Below the pieces are notes generated by a model that saw only the letters and a program-made list of their open reading frames with translations, had not been told where the DNA came from and made no database searches. A stretch of DNA of 57,878 nt. Source: a virus. Shown piece by piece: positions 17,284 to 27,789 of this stretch. Both the position numbers and the translations under genes were made by a program. Each line of letters starts with the position of its first letter. Position 1 is the first letter of the stretch. The stretch lies in IMG/VR virus record IMGVR_UViG_3300022752_000079, positions 1 to 57,878 of that record; one strand, 5' to 3'.

Positions 17284-19005
17284 TTAAATATCTAGTCTAA
17301 TTAAAAAATTCATGTCCATCGTATCAAATTTAGGTACTGGCCTTGCTAACTTTGCCACTGCTAACAATTCGTAATTATCATTATACAATCCTATTGTGGT
17401 AATATATGGATTCCACTCAGGATTAGATACGTTATCACTGTATATAGCGTTACTAGTAGATTGACATTCCCCTATTCTAGTTTGAAGTAATGATGGATTG
17501 GAACTCAAATTCAATTCAGATTTTTTAGCTCTACACAAAACCTCCATTTCATTTATTTTCAAAGTGGAATTGAAATTTAATTGAATATCCATAGCACCCG
17601 GACCTAATGAATTCCAGGATGATCCGGAATAATGAATATTTCGCATTGCAGGTCGAGTATCCGTTAATGTAATAATACCTTGTTCATAAATTACATTACC
17701 TATTATATTACTATTTACTGCATTACATTTTGAACTCAAATCACTTAAATTTAAAATTTCATCATTATCCAACGACCGATTGAAAAAGTAAACTTCATCT
17801 AGTTCACCTTTAAATCCTTGAAGACCATCGGAAGTATTACCTAATACAGTATCATAATCATTTTCATAATCTGATGAACAGTTTACATTGATCCAATCAA
17901 CTTCTACTCCATTTATATACAATTGCAATCGAGTACCTTTCTTTTGACACACGCAGTGAACCGGCGCCGATTTAACACTAATACCGGTTTGCAATGAATA
18001 AGTGTTGGTACCATCCGACCTAGTAAAATACAATGTGGTATTGGCACCTGATACTACATTAGCATTCGCTATTTTAATTTCATACGGCCATACTGGATAC
18101 GGAGTATTGGTTATTAATGGTACTACTCTACCGAAGACTGTAATTAATGAAGTGGTTTGTCTGTTCTTTGATATTACCCAGTTATAATCAGCTGCACTCG
18201 TAGCATCCAATGAGTCTAAACTAAGCCAAAATGAAATAGCAAAATCATTACTATTTCTAGGAGAAGTAATATCAGAATTCGGTATTTGAATATATGAACC
18301 GGAACCAGTAAATCGAGCAGATAAACCAATTGGCTTATTGTAATAACTATCAACTACAGCTGAATTAATTACCGATACACTCTTATAAACAATACCTTTT
18401 ACTAAATGAGTATTTTCAATTCTATTAACAGGTTTAAATAAATCAGCATCAAACCCTAAATATAAGAAGTTGTTTATATCTGATTCAACACTAGCAGAAT
18501 ACGTGGTAGTTCTAATATTACCATACGTATCATCATAAAACGTTACGGTTTCATTTGAACTAGATATACTACCATTAATTGAACCGGGCTTTATACTTCT
18601 ACCGTATAATGACTGCGGTATACTTACAATTGAAGCCGTACTATGTAATCTTCTAGTAGTTAAAGTTTCATTGAAATTACCGAAAGAATTTAATGTATAT
18701 GGATTTCGATAATATAAATGATTCAATGAATACCATGCAATACCGGAATTAACAGATTCAGATACATAAATATATGAATTAGTTTGATTATCCGGGGTGG
18801 TAATGGTTTGAAATGAACCTGTTGTAATTACTCCTCCGATATAATTATTCGGATTAGGTTTATGTGCAACTAAAAAAGTACTTCGTTGAACCGAGGATGT
18901 GTTATAAAAATCAGTTTCGCTGAGCGACCATGATTTATAGACCAGGAATTCAGTCTTTGACACATCGTTCGGCCTAATACGTTTAAATACGCCAGCTTCA
19001 ACCAT
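17284..19005 (-). CDS. Tail structural protein with LamG-like domain
   Basis: A 573-residue protein. Residues about 245-415 form a concanavalin/LamG-type jelly roll (FAISFWLSLDSLDA, LQLYINGVEVDW, GFKGELDEVYFFNRSLDNDEI). The C-terminus (TIGLYNDNYELLAVAKLARPV) matches the end of the next gene product (19009-20304), so the two share a terminal module. It is probably a fibre or baseplate-attached carbohydrate-binding protein. Confidence 0.78.
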   Translation of the reverse strand: MVEAGVFKRIRPNDVSKTEFLVYKSWSLSETDFYNTSSVQRSTFLVAHKPNPNNYIGGVITTGSFQTITTPDNQTNSYIYVSESVNSGIAWYSLNHLYYRNPYTLNSFGNFNETLTTRRLHSTASIVSIPQSLYGRSIKPGSINGSISSSNETVTFYDDTYGNIRTTTYSASVESDINNFLYLGFDADLFKPVNRIENTHLVKGIVYKSVSVINSAVVDSYYNKPIGLSARFTGSGSYIQIPNSDITSPRNSNDFAISFWLSLDSLDATSAADYNWVISKNRQTTSLITVFGRVVPLITNTPYPVWPYEIKIANANVVSGANTTLYFTRSDGTNTYSLQTGISVKSAPVHCVCQKKGTRLQLYINGVEVDWINVNCSSDYENDYDTVLGNTSDGLQGFKGELDEVYFFNRSLDNDEILNLSDLSSKCNAVNSNIIGNVIYEQGIITLTDTRPAMRNIHYSGSSWNSLGPGAMDIQLNFNSTLKINEMEVLCRAKKSELNLSSNPSLLQTRIGECQSTSNAIYSDNVSNPEWNPYITTIGLYNDNYELLAVAKLARPVPKFDTMDMNFLIRLDI

Positions 19006-19008
19006 TTA

Positions 19009-20304
19009 TTAGTAATCTAATCTAACACGCAATAATACTTCTTCGTCGAAATTTTTAAGAATCGGTCTAGAAATTTTAGCGATAGCTAATAACTCATTTT
19101 TATCATTATACAAACCTACACTAGTAATGTATACCTGAGGATCTGATACAAACTCCGAGTGATACAAATCACCCAGTGTACCAGATACAAATGTAGGATT
19201 GTTTGAGTAATTTAAATCGCCATTCTTAACTCTAACAAAATAGTTGCTAGAAATAACCTTTTGAGAATTTCTAGCAGTAAATCCATATGTAGAGTTGATT
19301 GCAGCAGCTCCGGAGATTGCAGTAAACAATTTAAATGCATTGTCACCGGCAATGTTACTACCTGACACTGTATTAAATGCTAGGTTAGAATTTAACGTTT
19401 TTCCGTTCAATACCACAATACCTAACTTCGGATAAACGTGACCGTAGTAAACATAGTTGCTACCTGTTGTATATAATGTAGTAGTACCATTTAATATGGA
19501 ACCACTGACGATATTATATCGTACACCTGCATCCGTTAAAGTAGCAGTATTAGTTATTGAACTATCATCTACTAAACTTACAAAAGTATTATCACCTTTA
19601 ACTTTAACATTTGACCCGGTATGTACACTATTTGCTACAGCAGAACCACTTAATGTAGCTAAGTTTAACTGCCAGTTACCAGGATCTAAAGTATCCTTTA
19701 ATCTAGCACGATTCAATGATATAACGTATATGTCATCAGAATTTTCTGTCGATGAACCGCTATTGAAAGTGAAAGTACTGTCAGCACCGCCTAATAACAG
19801 TAGTCTAAATTGACTGTACACAGCTTGAGTAGGAGTATATTCTGACGATAATGACCCGCTACCGTATTTGTTACCGTAAGCTACACCAAATTGTACCATT
19901 GAACCGGATACAGTCGGCGTATCATTATACACAGCATAATAATATGATTTTGCGGTTGATGATTGAGTACTACTAGTAAAGAAAGTACTTAAATTGGCAT
20001 TACCGGTACTCCATATAACACTAGAAACCGTTCTACCTTGATTTTCTAAAACGTCGGTAGCCGGGTTGAATCTAATTAGTGACCTACCATTCTGAGCTCC
20101 TTGCAGTGATTGTACATATTGCTGAAACAATTGATTAGCTATTGTTTGTGCTGCTGCAATCGTCGCTTGAGTGTTAGAATTAGTTCCACCGGGCTGCAAT
20201 GTGGTAGTACCTGATTGAACCGTACCCGTAAAATTTAAAGCTGCGGGACCTTGGTTTTTCAATACTAATCGATCTCGATATACGTTTTTAAATAGTTTGA
20301 TCAT
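19009..20304 (-). CDS. Tail structural protein sharing a C-terminal module with its neighbour
   Basis: A 431-residue protein. The N-terminal KLFKNVYRDRLVLKNQGPAA is followed by a Thr/Ser/Gln-rich helical stretch and a beta-rich body. The end TSVGLYNDKNELLAIAKISRPI aligns with the end of the 573-residue neighbour. Spacing to both neighbours is 2-3 bases, so the three genes form one unit. It is likely a virion protein of the baseplate periphery; the exact role is unknown. Confidence 0.72.
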   Translation of the reverse strand: MIKLFKNVYRDRLVLKNQGPAALNFTGTVQSGTTTLQPGGTNSNTQATIAAAQTIANQLFQQYVQSLQGAQNGRSLIRFNPATDVLENQGRTVSSVIWSTGNANLSTFFTSSTQSSTAKSYYYAVYNDTPTVSGSMVQFGVAYGNKYGSGSLSSEYTPTQAVYSQFRLLLLGGADSTFTFNSGSSTENSDDIYVISLNRARLKDTLDPGNWQLNLATLSGSAVANSVHTGSNVKVKGDNTFVSLVDDSSITNTATLTDAGVRYNIVSGSILNGTTTLYTTGSNYVYYGHVYPKLGIVVLNGKTLNSNLAFNTVSGSNIAGDNAFKLFTAISGAAAINSTYGFTARNSQKVISSNYFVRVKNGDLNYSNNPTFVSGTLGDLYHSEFVSDPQVYITSVGLYNDKNELLAIAKISRPILKNFDEEVLLRVRLDY

Positions 20305-20306
20305 AT

Positions 20307-20954
20307 TTAACTAATTGATGGAATTGTAATTGGAATAGTTATTTGTCCACCCGTCTCGTTACCAATTATAGTTAATGTAGTAACTTTAGATGTTCCCGTC
20401 GTATTATTGAATACACAAGTTATACGGAAATTGAAACCAATAACACTAACGCTTTGAGCTGCTTCAGAGTCACCAATAAATCTAGGCACTGTTACATTAC
20501 TATTAACTACCGGACTTCCAGGTACCAATGAAATACTACAAAGTGAGTTGTCTGCAATTATTGCAGTATAACCTAAAGTAGCATTTGCACCAGTAATGTT
20601 AGCAACTTGCGGTGTAACATCTGAAATGGTATTTAAACCGTTTAGGGTAATTTGTGATATAGGTAATGTCAATACAGGTATTCTAGTAGTACTTCTAGGT
20701 AATGTAATCAACTTGTATCGCATTGATTGAGTTTCATCCGGGAACGCTTCCAATAACGGCATTGATTGAATTACGGCACCGTAATAATCACTACCATTTG
20801 GATGATCAGGATTCCATAAAGTGTAATCAATCTCATCGTCAGCCAATGCAAATTGAGTTATCTTGAAGTCGGCGGAACCTTTAGACAAAAGTTCTCGACC
20901 TTTTTTTGTTAATATAGCGTCAATGGTAACACTAGAATTATCTAAAAAACCCAT
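20307..20954 (-). CDS. Baseplate-region structural protein
   Basis: A 215-residue protein with a conserved-looking N-terminus (MGFLDNSSVTIDAILTKKGR then ELLSKGSADFKITQFALADDEIDY). From memory this type of N-terminus recurs in phage structural clusters. The rest is an Ig-like beta-rich domain. It precedes the two fibre genes with two-base spacing. The 53-base gap upstream holds TTATATTTATAATT. Confidence 0.75.
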   Translation of the reverse strand: MGFLDNSSVTIDAILTKKGRELLSKGSADFKITQFALADDEIDYTLWNPDHPNGSDYYGAVIQSMPLLEAFPDETQSMRYKLITLPRSTTRIPVLTLPISQITLNGLNTISDVTPQVANITGANATLGYTAIIADNSLCSISLVPGSPVVNSNVTVPRFIGDSEAAQSVSVIGFNFRITCVFNNTTGTSKVTTLTIIGNETGGQITIPITIPSIS

Positions 20955-21007
20955 GATATATTATTTTAATTATAAATATAAGTATTTTTTATTTATTTTA
21001 CAAGTAA

Positions 21008-24000
21008 TTACAATATTTCGACAACCGGGCCGAAATCATACGTATCAGCCGATGTGCTGTTTATTGAAACACTGCTTATTTGAGTACCAGAACCATTCCA
21101 TGCCAATTCACCTATATTGTCATTATTAGTAATCACTATATTGGATAATGCACTTTGATTACCTGTAGTTGATACCGTACCATATACAGTTGTATCTCTT
21201 GCAGTGGACGTCGTTCCGGTATCTATAACACTAGAATAACTAGTAGCCACGCTAGAATTGTTATCTATCGGCACGGCAATTTGAACATCATTCGTATTAG
21301 AAACAGGTTGCCATGGCTGATCTGCCGGCGCAGAAGCAAATTGTATAATACCGCTCACGGCTGCATATGAACCTGACAAATTGATGTAATTGGTCAAATT
21401 TGATATTACTGGTAACTTTAATGTAACAGCTTTATTTCTTTCTAGAATATGCGGTTGAATTAAAATACCTGATATCAAGTTTGCTCGAGCTGGTACTAGA
21501 GTTTGAATTTGATCAAATATTGATTGATTAAATAGTGTGTATACGGACAAATAGTCATTCAAATTGTAACTTCCATTCTTAAAATAAATGTTTTGTAAAT
21601 CCAATAATGAATCATATTCAGTCGAATATTCATCGGAAGGATTTCCAATATAATCATCAATTCGAATTGCTCCTAATCTATTTAATATGTCTTGATTCAA
21701 GTATATTACCGGTGAAAAATAAATTCCTAATTTATTTGAATCTAAGGTATAGGTGTCATATGAACCTAGTACTACACTTCTATCTACACTTAAATTGCCT
21801 GATCTACTTTGTGATTCTATACGAATTTTATTTGCAGATAAATTATGACCGGTCAAAGAAGCATATGGATATCGTAAATTGATTTCAGTACCATTATAAT
21901 GCTGAGCAATAACATCATCTTTTGAATCAAATCCTGAGTATATGAGGCCAGCACTTTCTCTTTCACTGATTTGATTGGACGGTGACACCACTACAGTTGC
22001 AGGTATTGCAGGAGCATCAAGGTCAATCACATTTGTAGTTCTAGATAACGTATACCTATAAACCAAATCATAATAAGCACCCTGCGATTCATTACCCTTA
22101 TAAGTCTCCGGTGCAATTGTATGAATTCGTTTTGTGGATTCATTTAAAGAACCAAACCATTGTCTGATTTCATTGTAAGCACCGGGGGCCGATTTTCCGA
22201 ATGAACTGCTATAAGCATATCGAACCCAGCCTAGATTCGCGCCTGGCGTCCCGGTCGGAGCCCATGATGTACCATACGATGCACTTGCCGATGTAGTAAT
22301 TGCAATCGTACTAGAACCTGACTCTAATATCATGTCATCTTTAGCTCTGTACACGTACAATGAGAAGGATTGATTTGATCCGGTTACATTGTTATCAGAA
22401 TCTCGTTGTACAAATATAGTACTGTATTCATGATCAAGTAAATTTAAATTGGTAACACTACCCGTTTTATAACCTTGAGATCCGGATATGTACAATTTAA
22501 ATTCACCAGTATCAGAATCAATTACTTTCATAGTAAGAGCTACTAATGGATTGGTATCATTGAATCCAAATGACTTGGATGATGAATTGTATCCCGTTAA
22601 ATTTGAACCAGAGGCAATGCTATAAATTACATATTCAGTACCCGGTGTATATGAATAATCTGCTACAGTTCTATATCGAATTGATATGGTATCAGGATAA
22701 CTATTATACATATACCCGGAAGAATTGTATCTATCATTTTTAAGCCAGCCTGCTAATAAATAATCATTTTGATCAGTACCGTCATTCAAGTACTCATATC
22801 TATAAACGCTTCTATTATAATATTCCTCTAAATCCGGTCCACCAAATTCATCAATTGATAGAGCCGTTGACGGGATACCGTAACAGTTCATAACCGCTCG
22901 AACGCTTCGAGCAGTACCTTTAGTTTTGTAAATGTATGGTATATTGTTTAACAGTCGCTTCCAAATTTCTTTGGTAATCGTTTCACCAGATAATGGATAA
23001 ATTGAACCGGTAGGATCATATGCCTCATCATCAATATAATCAGTTAAATCTGAATTTAAATATCCATTAAATACTGGTAGGCCTAACGACTCTGCAACAC
23101 CAAAGATCAGATCCTTAGATACACCTACATCGAGTTTTTCATTTCGATCCTGCAGGTAGGTTATGTGTTTCACGTATAACCATATTTGATCGTAAAAATG
23201 ACCGATCATATCGACAAATCGAATGTATTCAGTATTTTGCGAGTCTACTGCTATATGAAATGGTACTGTTAATCGAAGCTGATTGATGTTTTTTCTATCA
23301 TACGCGTCGGCTAATTCCAACAAATTGTTGTAGAAGTTTATACCGGTAACAGAGGTAGAAGGTACTAAAGTACTATAATAATCAATTGGATCTACTTGAG
23401 TCGTACCCCCATTTTCCCATAGTACATTATATTGATCCCAGAAAGTATCAATGTCTTCCCATTTGTCTCCAATAATTTGTACTATTTCGCTTGATCCGGA
23501 CTTAGGCCATGGAGTTATACTACATGAACATGCAGTACACAATGAACCGGTGCCTTGGAAAAACATGTATCGTTCAAAAGAATCAAAGTTACTGACGACT
23601 TCATTTCTTCTATTCAATTCACGTCGAATATTTAGGTCGGTGGAACCGGATATGTCTAACAGTTGAGATATGTTTGAAGTATACTGCTCAATCAACTGTA
23701 ACTTGTAATAGAAGGTTTCAACTCGACGTCGAGCATTACTAAAATGAACAAAATTTTCAAATTCACAGTAATCAACATTTAGTCGAACCCCGGCGCTACT
23801 ACTAAAAAATCTGTCTACAATTTTTTGATTGGTCCCGTTTTCCGTACCAATCAGTGAATTATAGGAAGCGTAATTTGTAGAAGTGCTAGTATTGTATGAT
23901 ACTTCTATGTCAAAATTAGGACCACGTAAATTGTTAGCAAATTCCGGTATAAATACACTACTTACATGTACTTTATCTATAATAGGATCTACTACAAATC

Positions 24001-25129
24001 TGGAAATGTAACATAAAGTTTTTGTAGTTATAGTACTTTCTAACGGTTCTACCAATTTTATTAGCAAACTGTTGTCTGAATCTACTACAACGTTTACAAT
24101 AGTTTCAACGTTATTGAACCCTAAATTCAATTGAATTTCCGGATAATATGGATTGACTGCACCATGCCCCAATCTGACAATTGTAGATGCATTATAATAA
24201 GCAGAACCGTATACTGTATTGAAATTGGATCGTAATTGAAAGTATCTGGATAAATTTGAATTTTCAATTCTAGATGCAATTCTATTTTCAAACTCAGCAG
24301 CAATAAACGCATTCAATTCTGCAGCGAACGTTTGTATTATACCGGCAGTCAATTTTACATTTGCAGCCTTACACCAAGTAACCACCAATTCATAGGTAGG
24401 TAATAATATTGAATTGTATACAGCTAAAGCAGTATTAGTAGATGCATTGAAAACATATTGACCGGATGAAGTGTTCCAATAACTGTTAGTTAAACCGTTA
24501 TATCCGGTTACTAACTGATTGTTTATAATTCTAGTAGTGATATAAGTATCAACTGCTAAAATTATACTGTTGAACAATGCGAGACCGCCGACGAAGTTAT
24601 AATCAGGCGTACTATAGTTTTCGTAGATATTACTAACGTTATCGATTACAACATTTTTGTAGTAAAAGTAGTTAGAAATAAATCGAGCATATTGCGTTAC
24701 ATACGTTGAATTTGTTGAATCTACCGGATTCAATCTAATTTCAGTTCTAGAAGGAGAAATTTCCTTTATATAGAAAGCCGGTTCATTATCAGAACCTACT
24801 AACTTTTCTATAATATTTACAACTATAACATAATCGCCTCTACGTATTCCTAAAGTATTTCTTAAAATGTTGTTTATGTCTATAACGGCAGATCGAGATA
24901 TACCAGGTGCAGCTTGAATGGTTAACGATACAACTAAATAAGGTACATCAATAACAGATGAAATGTACGTTCCGGTAACATCATATAAATGTATATCAAC
25001 AGATTCCGAAGCATCAGATACCCCGTTAACGATTACATTTGGTATAATGGTATCATCCTGTACAGGAATTAATAGACCGACTGTCGGGTCTATTATGGTG
25101 ATATCTTCGGTATTAGTATATGGTAGCAT
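21008..25129 (-). CDS. Very large baseplate or tail structural protein
   Basis: A 1373-residue protein, the largest in the window. The N-terminal 500 residues are beta-rich with repeated small modules. A short Cys cluster CTACSC lies near 530. A helical segment near 715-765 reads WKRLLNNIPYIYKTKGTARS then VRAVMNCYGIP, reminiscent of tail-tip proteins of the P2 gpI type. A jelly-roll-like domain follows near 850-960. It overlaps the 212-residue gene in a TAATG arrangement. It is probably a wedge or fibre-attachment component; no T4 counterpart is assigned. Confidence 0.78.
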   Translation of the reverse strand: MLPYTNTEDITIIDPTVGLLIPVQDDTIIPNVIVNGVSDASESVDIHLYDVTGTYISSVIDVPYLVVSLTIQAAPGISRSAVIDINNILRNTLGIRRGDYVIVVNIIEKLVGSDNEPAFYIKEISPSRTEIRLNPVDSTNSTYVTQYARFISNYFYYKNVVIDNVSNIYENYSTPDYNFVGGLALFNSIILAVDTYITTRIINNQLVTGYNGLTNSYWNTSSGQYVFNASTNTALAVYNSILLPTYELVVTWCKAANVKLTAGIIQTFAAELNAFIAAEFENRIASRIENSNLSRYFQLRSNFNTVYGSAYYNASTIVRLGHGAVNPYYPEIQLNLGFNNVETIVNVVVDSDNSLLIKLVEPLESTITTKTLCYISRFVVDPIIDKVHVSSVFIPEFANNLRGPNFDIEVSYNTSTSTNYASYNSLIGTENGTNQKIVDRFFSSSAGVRLNVDYCEFENFVHFSNARRRVETFYYKLQLIEQYTSNISQLLDISGSTDLNIRRELNRRNEVVSNFDSFERYMFFQGTGSLCTACSCSITPWPKSGSSEIVQIIGDKWEDIDTFWDQYNVLWENGGTTQVDPIDYYSTLVPSTSVTGINFYNNLLELADAYDRKNINQLRLTVPFHIAVDSQNTEYIRFVDMIGHFYDQIWLYVKHITYLQDRNEKLDVGVSKDLIFGVAESLGLPVFNGYLNSDLTDYIDDEAYDPTGSIYPLSGETITKEIWKRLLNNIPYIYKTKGTARSVRAVMNCYGIPSTALSIDEFGGPDLEEYYNRSVYRYEYLNDGTDQNDYLLAGWLKNDRYNSSGYMYNSYPDTISIRYRTVADYSYTPGTEYVIYSIASGSNLTGYNSSSKSFGFNDTNPLVALTMKVIDSDTGEFKLYISGSQGYKTGSVTNLNLLDHEYSTIFVQRDSDNNVTGSNQSFSLYVYRAKDDMILESGSSTIAITTSASASYGTSWAPTGTPGANLGWVRYAYSSSFGKSAPGAYNEIRQWFGSLNESTKRIHTIAPETYKGNESQGAYYDLVYRYTLSRTTNVIDLDAPAIPATVVVSPSNQISERESAGLIYSGFDSKDDVIAQHYNGTEINLRYPYASLTGHNLSANKIRIESQSRSGNLSVDRSVVLGSYDTYTLDSNKLGIYFSPVIYLNQDILNRLGAIRIDDYIGNPSDEYSTEYDSLLDLQNIYFKNGSYNLNDYLSVYTLFNQSIFDQIQTLVPARANLISGILIQPHILERNKAVTLKLPVISNLTNYINLSGSYAAVSGIIQFASAPADQPWQPVSNTNDVQIAVPIDNNSSVATSYSSVIDTGTTSTARDTTVYGTVSTTGNQSALSNIVITNNDNIGELAWNGSGTQISSVSINSTSADTYDFGPVVEIL

Positions 25130-25767
25130 TATATGAATGATCCTTGAACTATGTCTGAGTAAATTTCCTTTCTAGGATTTTCTATATACGTAAATATGTT
25201 TCTAGAAAATTTCCGAGCCAATGTTAAATTAGGCTGTAAGTTCATACCTTTAAACCAAGCATCAACATACGGTGCTGATGCTAAAATCACTGAACCTAAA
25301 ACAGCCGGTTGAGCATTACTTAAATAAGTATTATCAACAGCATATGTACCATTACTGGTTATGAAAATAGGATCGGTATCTGATACAATTTGTTGAAACT
25401 CAGTAACGTTTGCAGTCTCCGTAACGGGCTGTCCGGTAAATGGATCGGTAGTATCAATTGTAATACTACCTGATTGTAACAATTGTACTCGTTCCACTAT
25501 ATCATCAGCATCAATTGAACCTATAGCTCGAATTAAAAATCTCCATTGAATACCGGTACCGACCCGGTCAATTTCCCAATGATTCTTTTTGTCAGGAGCT
25601 GCAATATAGGCTCGAATTTCATCTATATTTGCTATTAAATTGTTGGCAGTAGGTTCTATATTCATCAACTTAAACCAGCCAATAATATAACCTATATTAT
25701 CATCATATGCACGTTGCCGTGCTTCATATAGTTCCTGTCCTAAAGATAAGGTTGGTAACTGCGGCAT
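25129..25767 (-). CDS. Baseplate-cluster structural protein
   Basis: A 212-residue protein starting MPQLPTLSLGQELYEARQRA. It has mixed helix and strand with no catalytic motif. The stop overlaps the start of the 1373-residue gene, and it follows the 312-residue gene by six bases. Gene order gp25, gp6, then medium-size proteins fits a baseplate wedge role, but a specific assignment cannot be made. Confidence 0.72.
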   Translation of the reverse strand: MPQLPTLSLGQELYEARQRAYDDNIGYIIGWFKLMNIEPTANNLIANIDEIRAYIAAPDKKNHWEIDRVGTGIQWRFLIRAIGSIDADDIVERVQLLQSGSITIDTTDPFTGQPVTETANVTEFQQIVSDTDPIFITSNGTYAVDNTYLSNAQPAVLGSVILASAPYVDAWFKGMNLQPNLTLARKFSRNIFTYIENPRKEIYSDIVQGSFI

Positions 25768-25773
25768 AAATTA

Positions 25774-26712
25774 TTAAATTGGGTTTTGATTATATAAAAA
25801 GGCATACTGCAAATCAAAATAACTAGTAACCGTTTGATTTGGTTGATATAACAACTCATATCCCGCTATCGGCTGTCCGGAATTGATTTTAGATTGAACT
25901 CGAGCAACAATCTTTTTACATAATAATTTAAAGTCATTGAAGTTATTGGCAGTATTAGTACCATTACCTAGAATGTATGAGAATTGATTCGGAACTGTAT
26001 TGGGTATTACGGGTGATACCGCATTTCTGTAATTGGTTACATTTAAAATTAAATTTCTATAATTACCGGGAATTTGACTCAATGTCATTGCATCAATTTC
26101 AGCCGCAGTAACCGTCGTTGCCGTTTGTGCACTACGAAGTCTATCAATCACTGAAGATGCACCATTAATTATATTTGTAGTAGTAGAAGGATTCAATGAA
26201 GTTTCATATAATTGCAACGCATCAAATTCAACTTGATTCATTTCCGGCCCAAAGAAATCTCGAATCACAACAGCAATTGAGCCCCACGGAATATCAAAGA
26301 AATTGTAAATACCAAAATTCAATTGATCAATTCTAGGATATAACTTAGCAGGTCTCCATAAGTCAGTAGTATCAGCTGCTGACGCTAACAAATCTATAGT
26401 TTCGTTAGCAGCCGTTAAATCTGATTCTAGAGAAGTGACTTGAGTTTCCGCAGAATCTAATTGAGCAGTCAAATTGTCTATTAACAATTGCAATTCAGCA
26501 ACACTAGGACCGGAAGTTACAATGATCTCACTGAACTCTGTGTCTATCACTTCAACAAACTTATTGTATTCTCTGTTTTTAATAACATATGGTACAACCA
26601 TACTAGTAGACTGATCCAATTGCAATGATCGCAATGCAGTTCTATTACTATTTAATGCGGAGTATAAAGTGGATATACTACCAGTATAATTTGTTAATGT
26701 AACGTTTATCAT
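25774..26712 (-). CDS. Baseplate-cluster protein with coiled coil
   Basis: A 312-residue protein. Residues about 75-115 are a clear coiled coil (LQLLIDNLTAQLDSAETQVT then SLESDLTAANETIDLL). The remainder is helical with aromatic patches. It overlaps the upstream 359-residue gene by four bases (ATGA). It is likely a structural trimer or dimer in the tail. Confidence 0.72.
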   Translation of the reverse strand: MINVTLTNYTGSISTLYSALNSNRTALRSLQLDQSTSMVVPYVIKNREYNKFVEVIDTEFSEIIVTSGPSVAELQLLIDNLTAQLDSAETQVTSLESDLTAANETIDLLASAADTTDLWRPAKLYPRIDQLNFGIYNFFDIPWGSIAVVIRDFFGPEMNQVEFDALQLYETSLNPSTTTNIINGASSVIDRLRSAQTATTVTAAEIDAMTLSQIPGNYRNLILNVTNYRNAVSPVIPNTVPNQFSYILGNGTNTANNFNDFKLLCKKIVARVQSKINSGQPIAGYELLYQPNQTVTSYFDLQYAFLYNQNPI

Positions 26713-27788
26713 CTAACTACTTTAAACCTAAAGTTATCAAAAACCATGTTTATACCACCAATTTTCGTTTTTACTTCAAAATTGTAAAATCTTTCCGGAT
26801 ATAATCCATATGTACTGTAATCAAAGTATGAACCGGTGCCATCAGCTAAAATTCTAGTATATTCTGAAAAATCAGTGATGATATCGTTGGTCATTGCATC
26901 TTTAATTCTATAATAAGATTCGCTTGATAATATCATATTATCAGCAAAATTAGGTATTCTAGAATAAGTCTTTTTTGGATACTTTGCCCTACATCCCACA
27001 TACGCCCTATATACAGCATTAGGCTTGACGTATTGCTCGATATTATACATATATACTACTGGTATATCTCTTTGTGACGGTGTACTTAGCGAACCTGTAA
27101 TGTATTGTGTAGAGCCGGTCCAAGCAATTTCAACATTTGGTTGGAATACGGTGTGAGTATTGATACTGTAATACTTGAAATTAGGATATCTATCAACTAA
27201 TTGATCTGAATCGACTGATAGTTTAACGAGCAATCCGTTATTATCAATTGTACCATTCAACCATTTTTGTACGATTGAAGTGATTGGTATAACCGGGTCA
27301 GCGTCGGATGATCCATCAAATGATTTTGATACGGTACTTCCGGTGTACCATGTAGCGCCGCCGGCAAAGTATGAATATGATCCGGTACTTCCCGGTGCGT
27401 AACTGCTAGTTAACCATTTTGAATTGGAATCACCATCTCTATAAATCCACGAAACGCCTCCAGTAATTTCACTGTCAGCCAATTTACCGGTACCTGAAGT
27501 CCATGAACCTGATATAGGATCTACTACTATCGTGTATGTATACGGTACTTCGTTGAGTTCCAAAGTAAACAATCGTAAATTTACTTGAATTGATTGTGAT
27601 GGTATACTATACGTATTGAGTATAGATTGAATGTCTGCGGTAGATATGTCAAGTAAAAATCTACTTTCCAATACGTTCGTACCATCTAGAGTTCTAGAAA
27701 GTTCTAAAATTTCATCGTTACCGGTGTTTTTATACGGTAACTGCTCATATATCGTTGCAGCCCTTAAAGGGGATAAATTTACTTGCAT
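26709..27788 (-). CDS. Baseplate-cluster structural protein
   Basis: A 359-residue protein, beta-rich, with a central Gly/Ser/Tyr-rich region (GSTGSYSYFAGGATWYTGST) and a C-terminal segment ending FEVKTKIGGINMVFDNFRFK. It is one base from the gp6-like gene, so both are translated from one message. It is most likely a wedge component attached to gp6. Confidence 0.75.
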   Translation of the reverse strand: MQVNLSPLRAATIYEQLPYKNTGNDEILELSRTLDGTNVLESRFLLDISTADIQSILNTYSIPSQSIQVNLRLFTLELNEVPYTYTIVVDPISGSWTSGTGKLADSEITGGVSWIYRDGDSNSKWLTSSYAPGSTGSYSYFAGGATWYTGSTVSKSFDGSSDADPVIPITSIVQKWLNGTIDNNGLLVKLSVDSDQLVDRYPNFKYYSINTHTVFQPNVEIAWTGSTQYITGSLSTPSQRDIPVVYMYNIEQYVKPNAVYRAYVGCRAKYPKKTYSRIPNFADNMILSSESYYRIKDAMTNDIITDFSEYTRILADGTGSYFDYSTYGLYPERFYNFEVKTKIGGINMVFDNFRFKVVR

Positions 27789-27789
27789 A

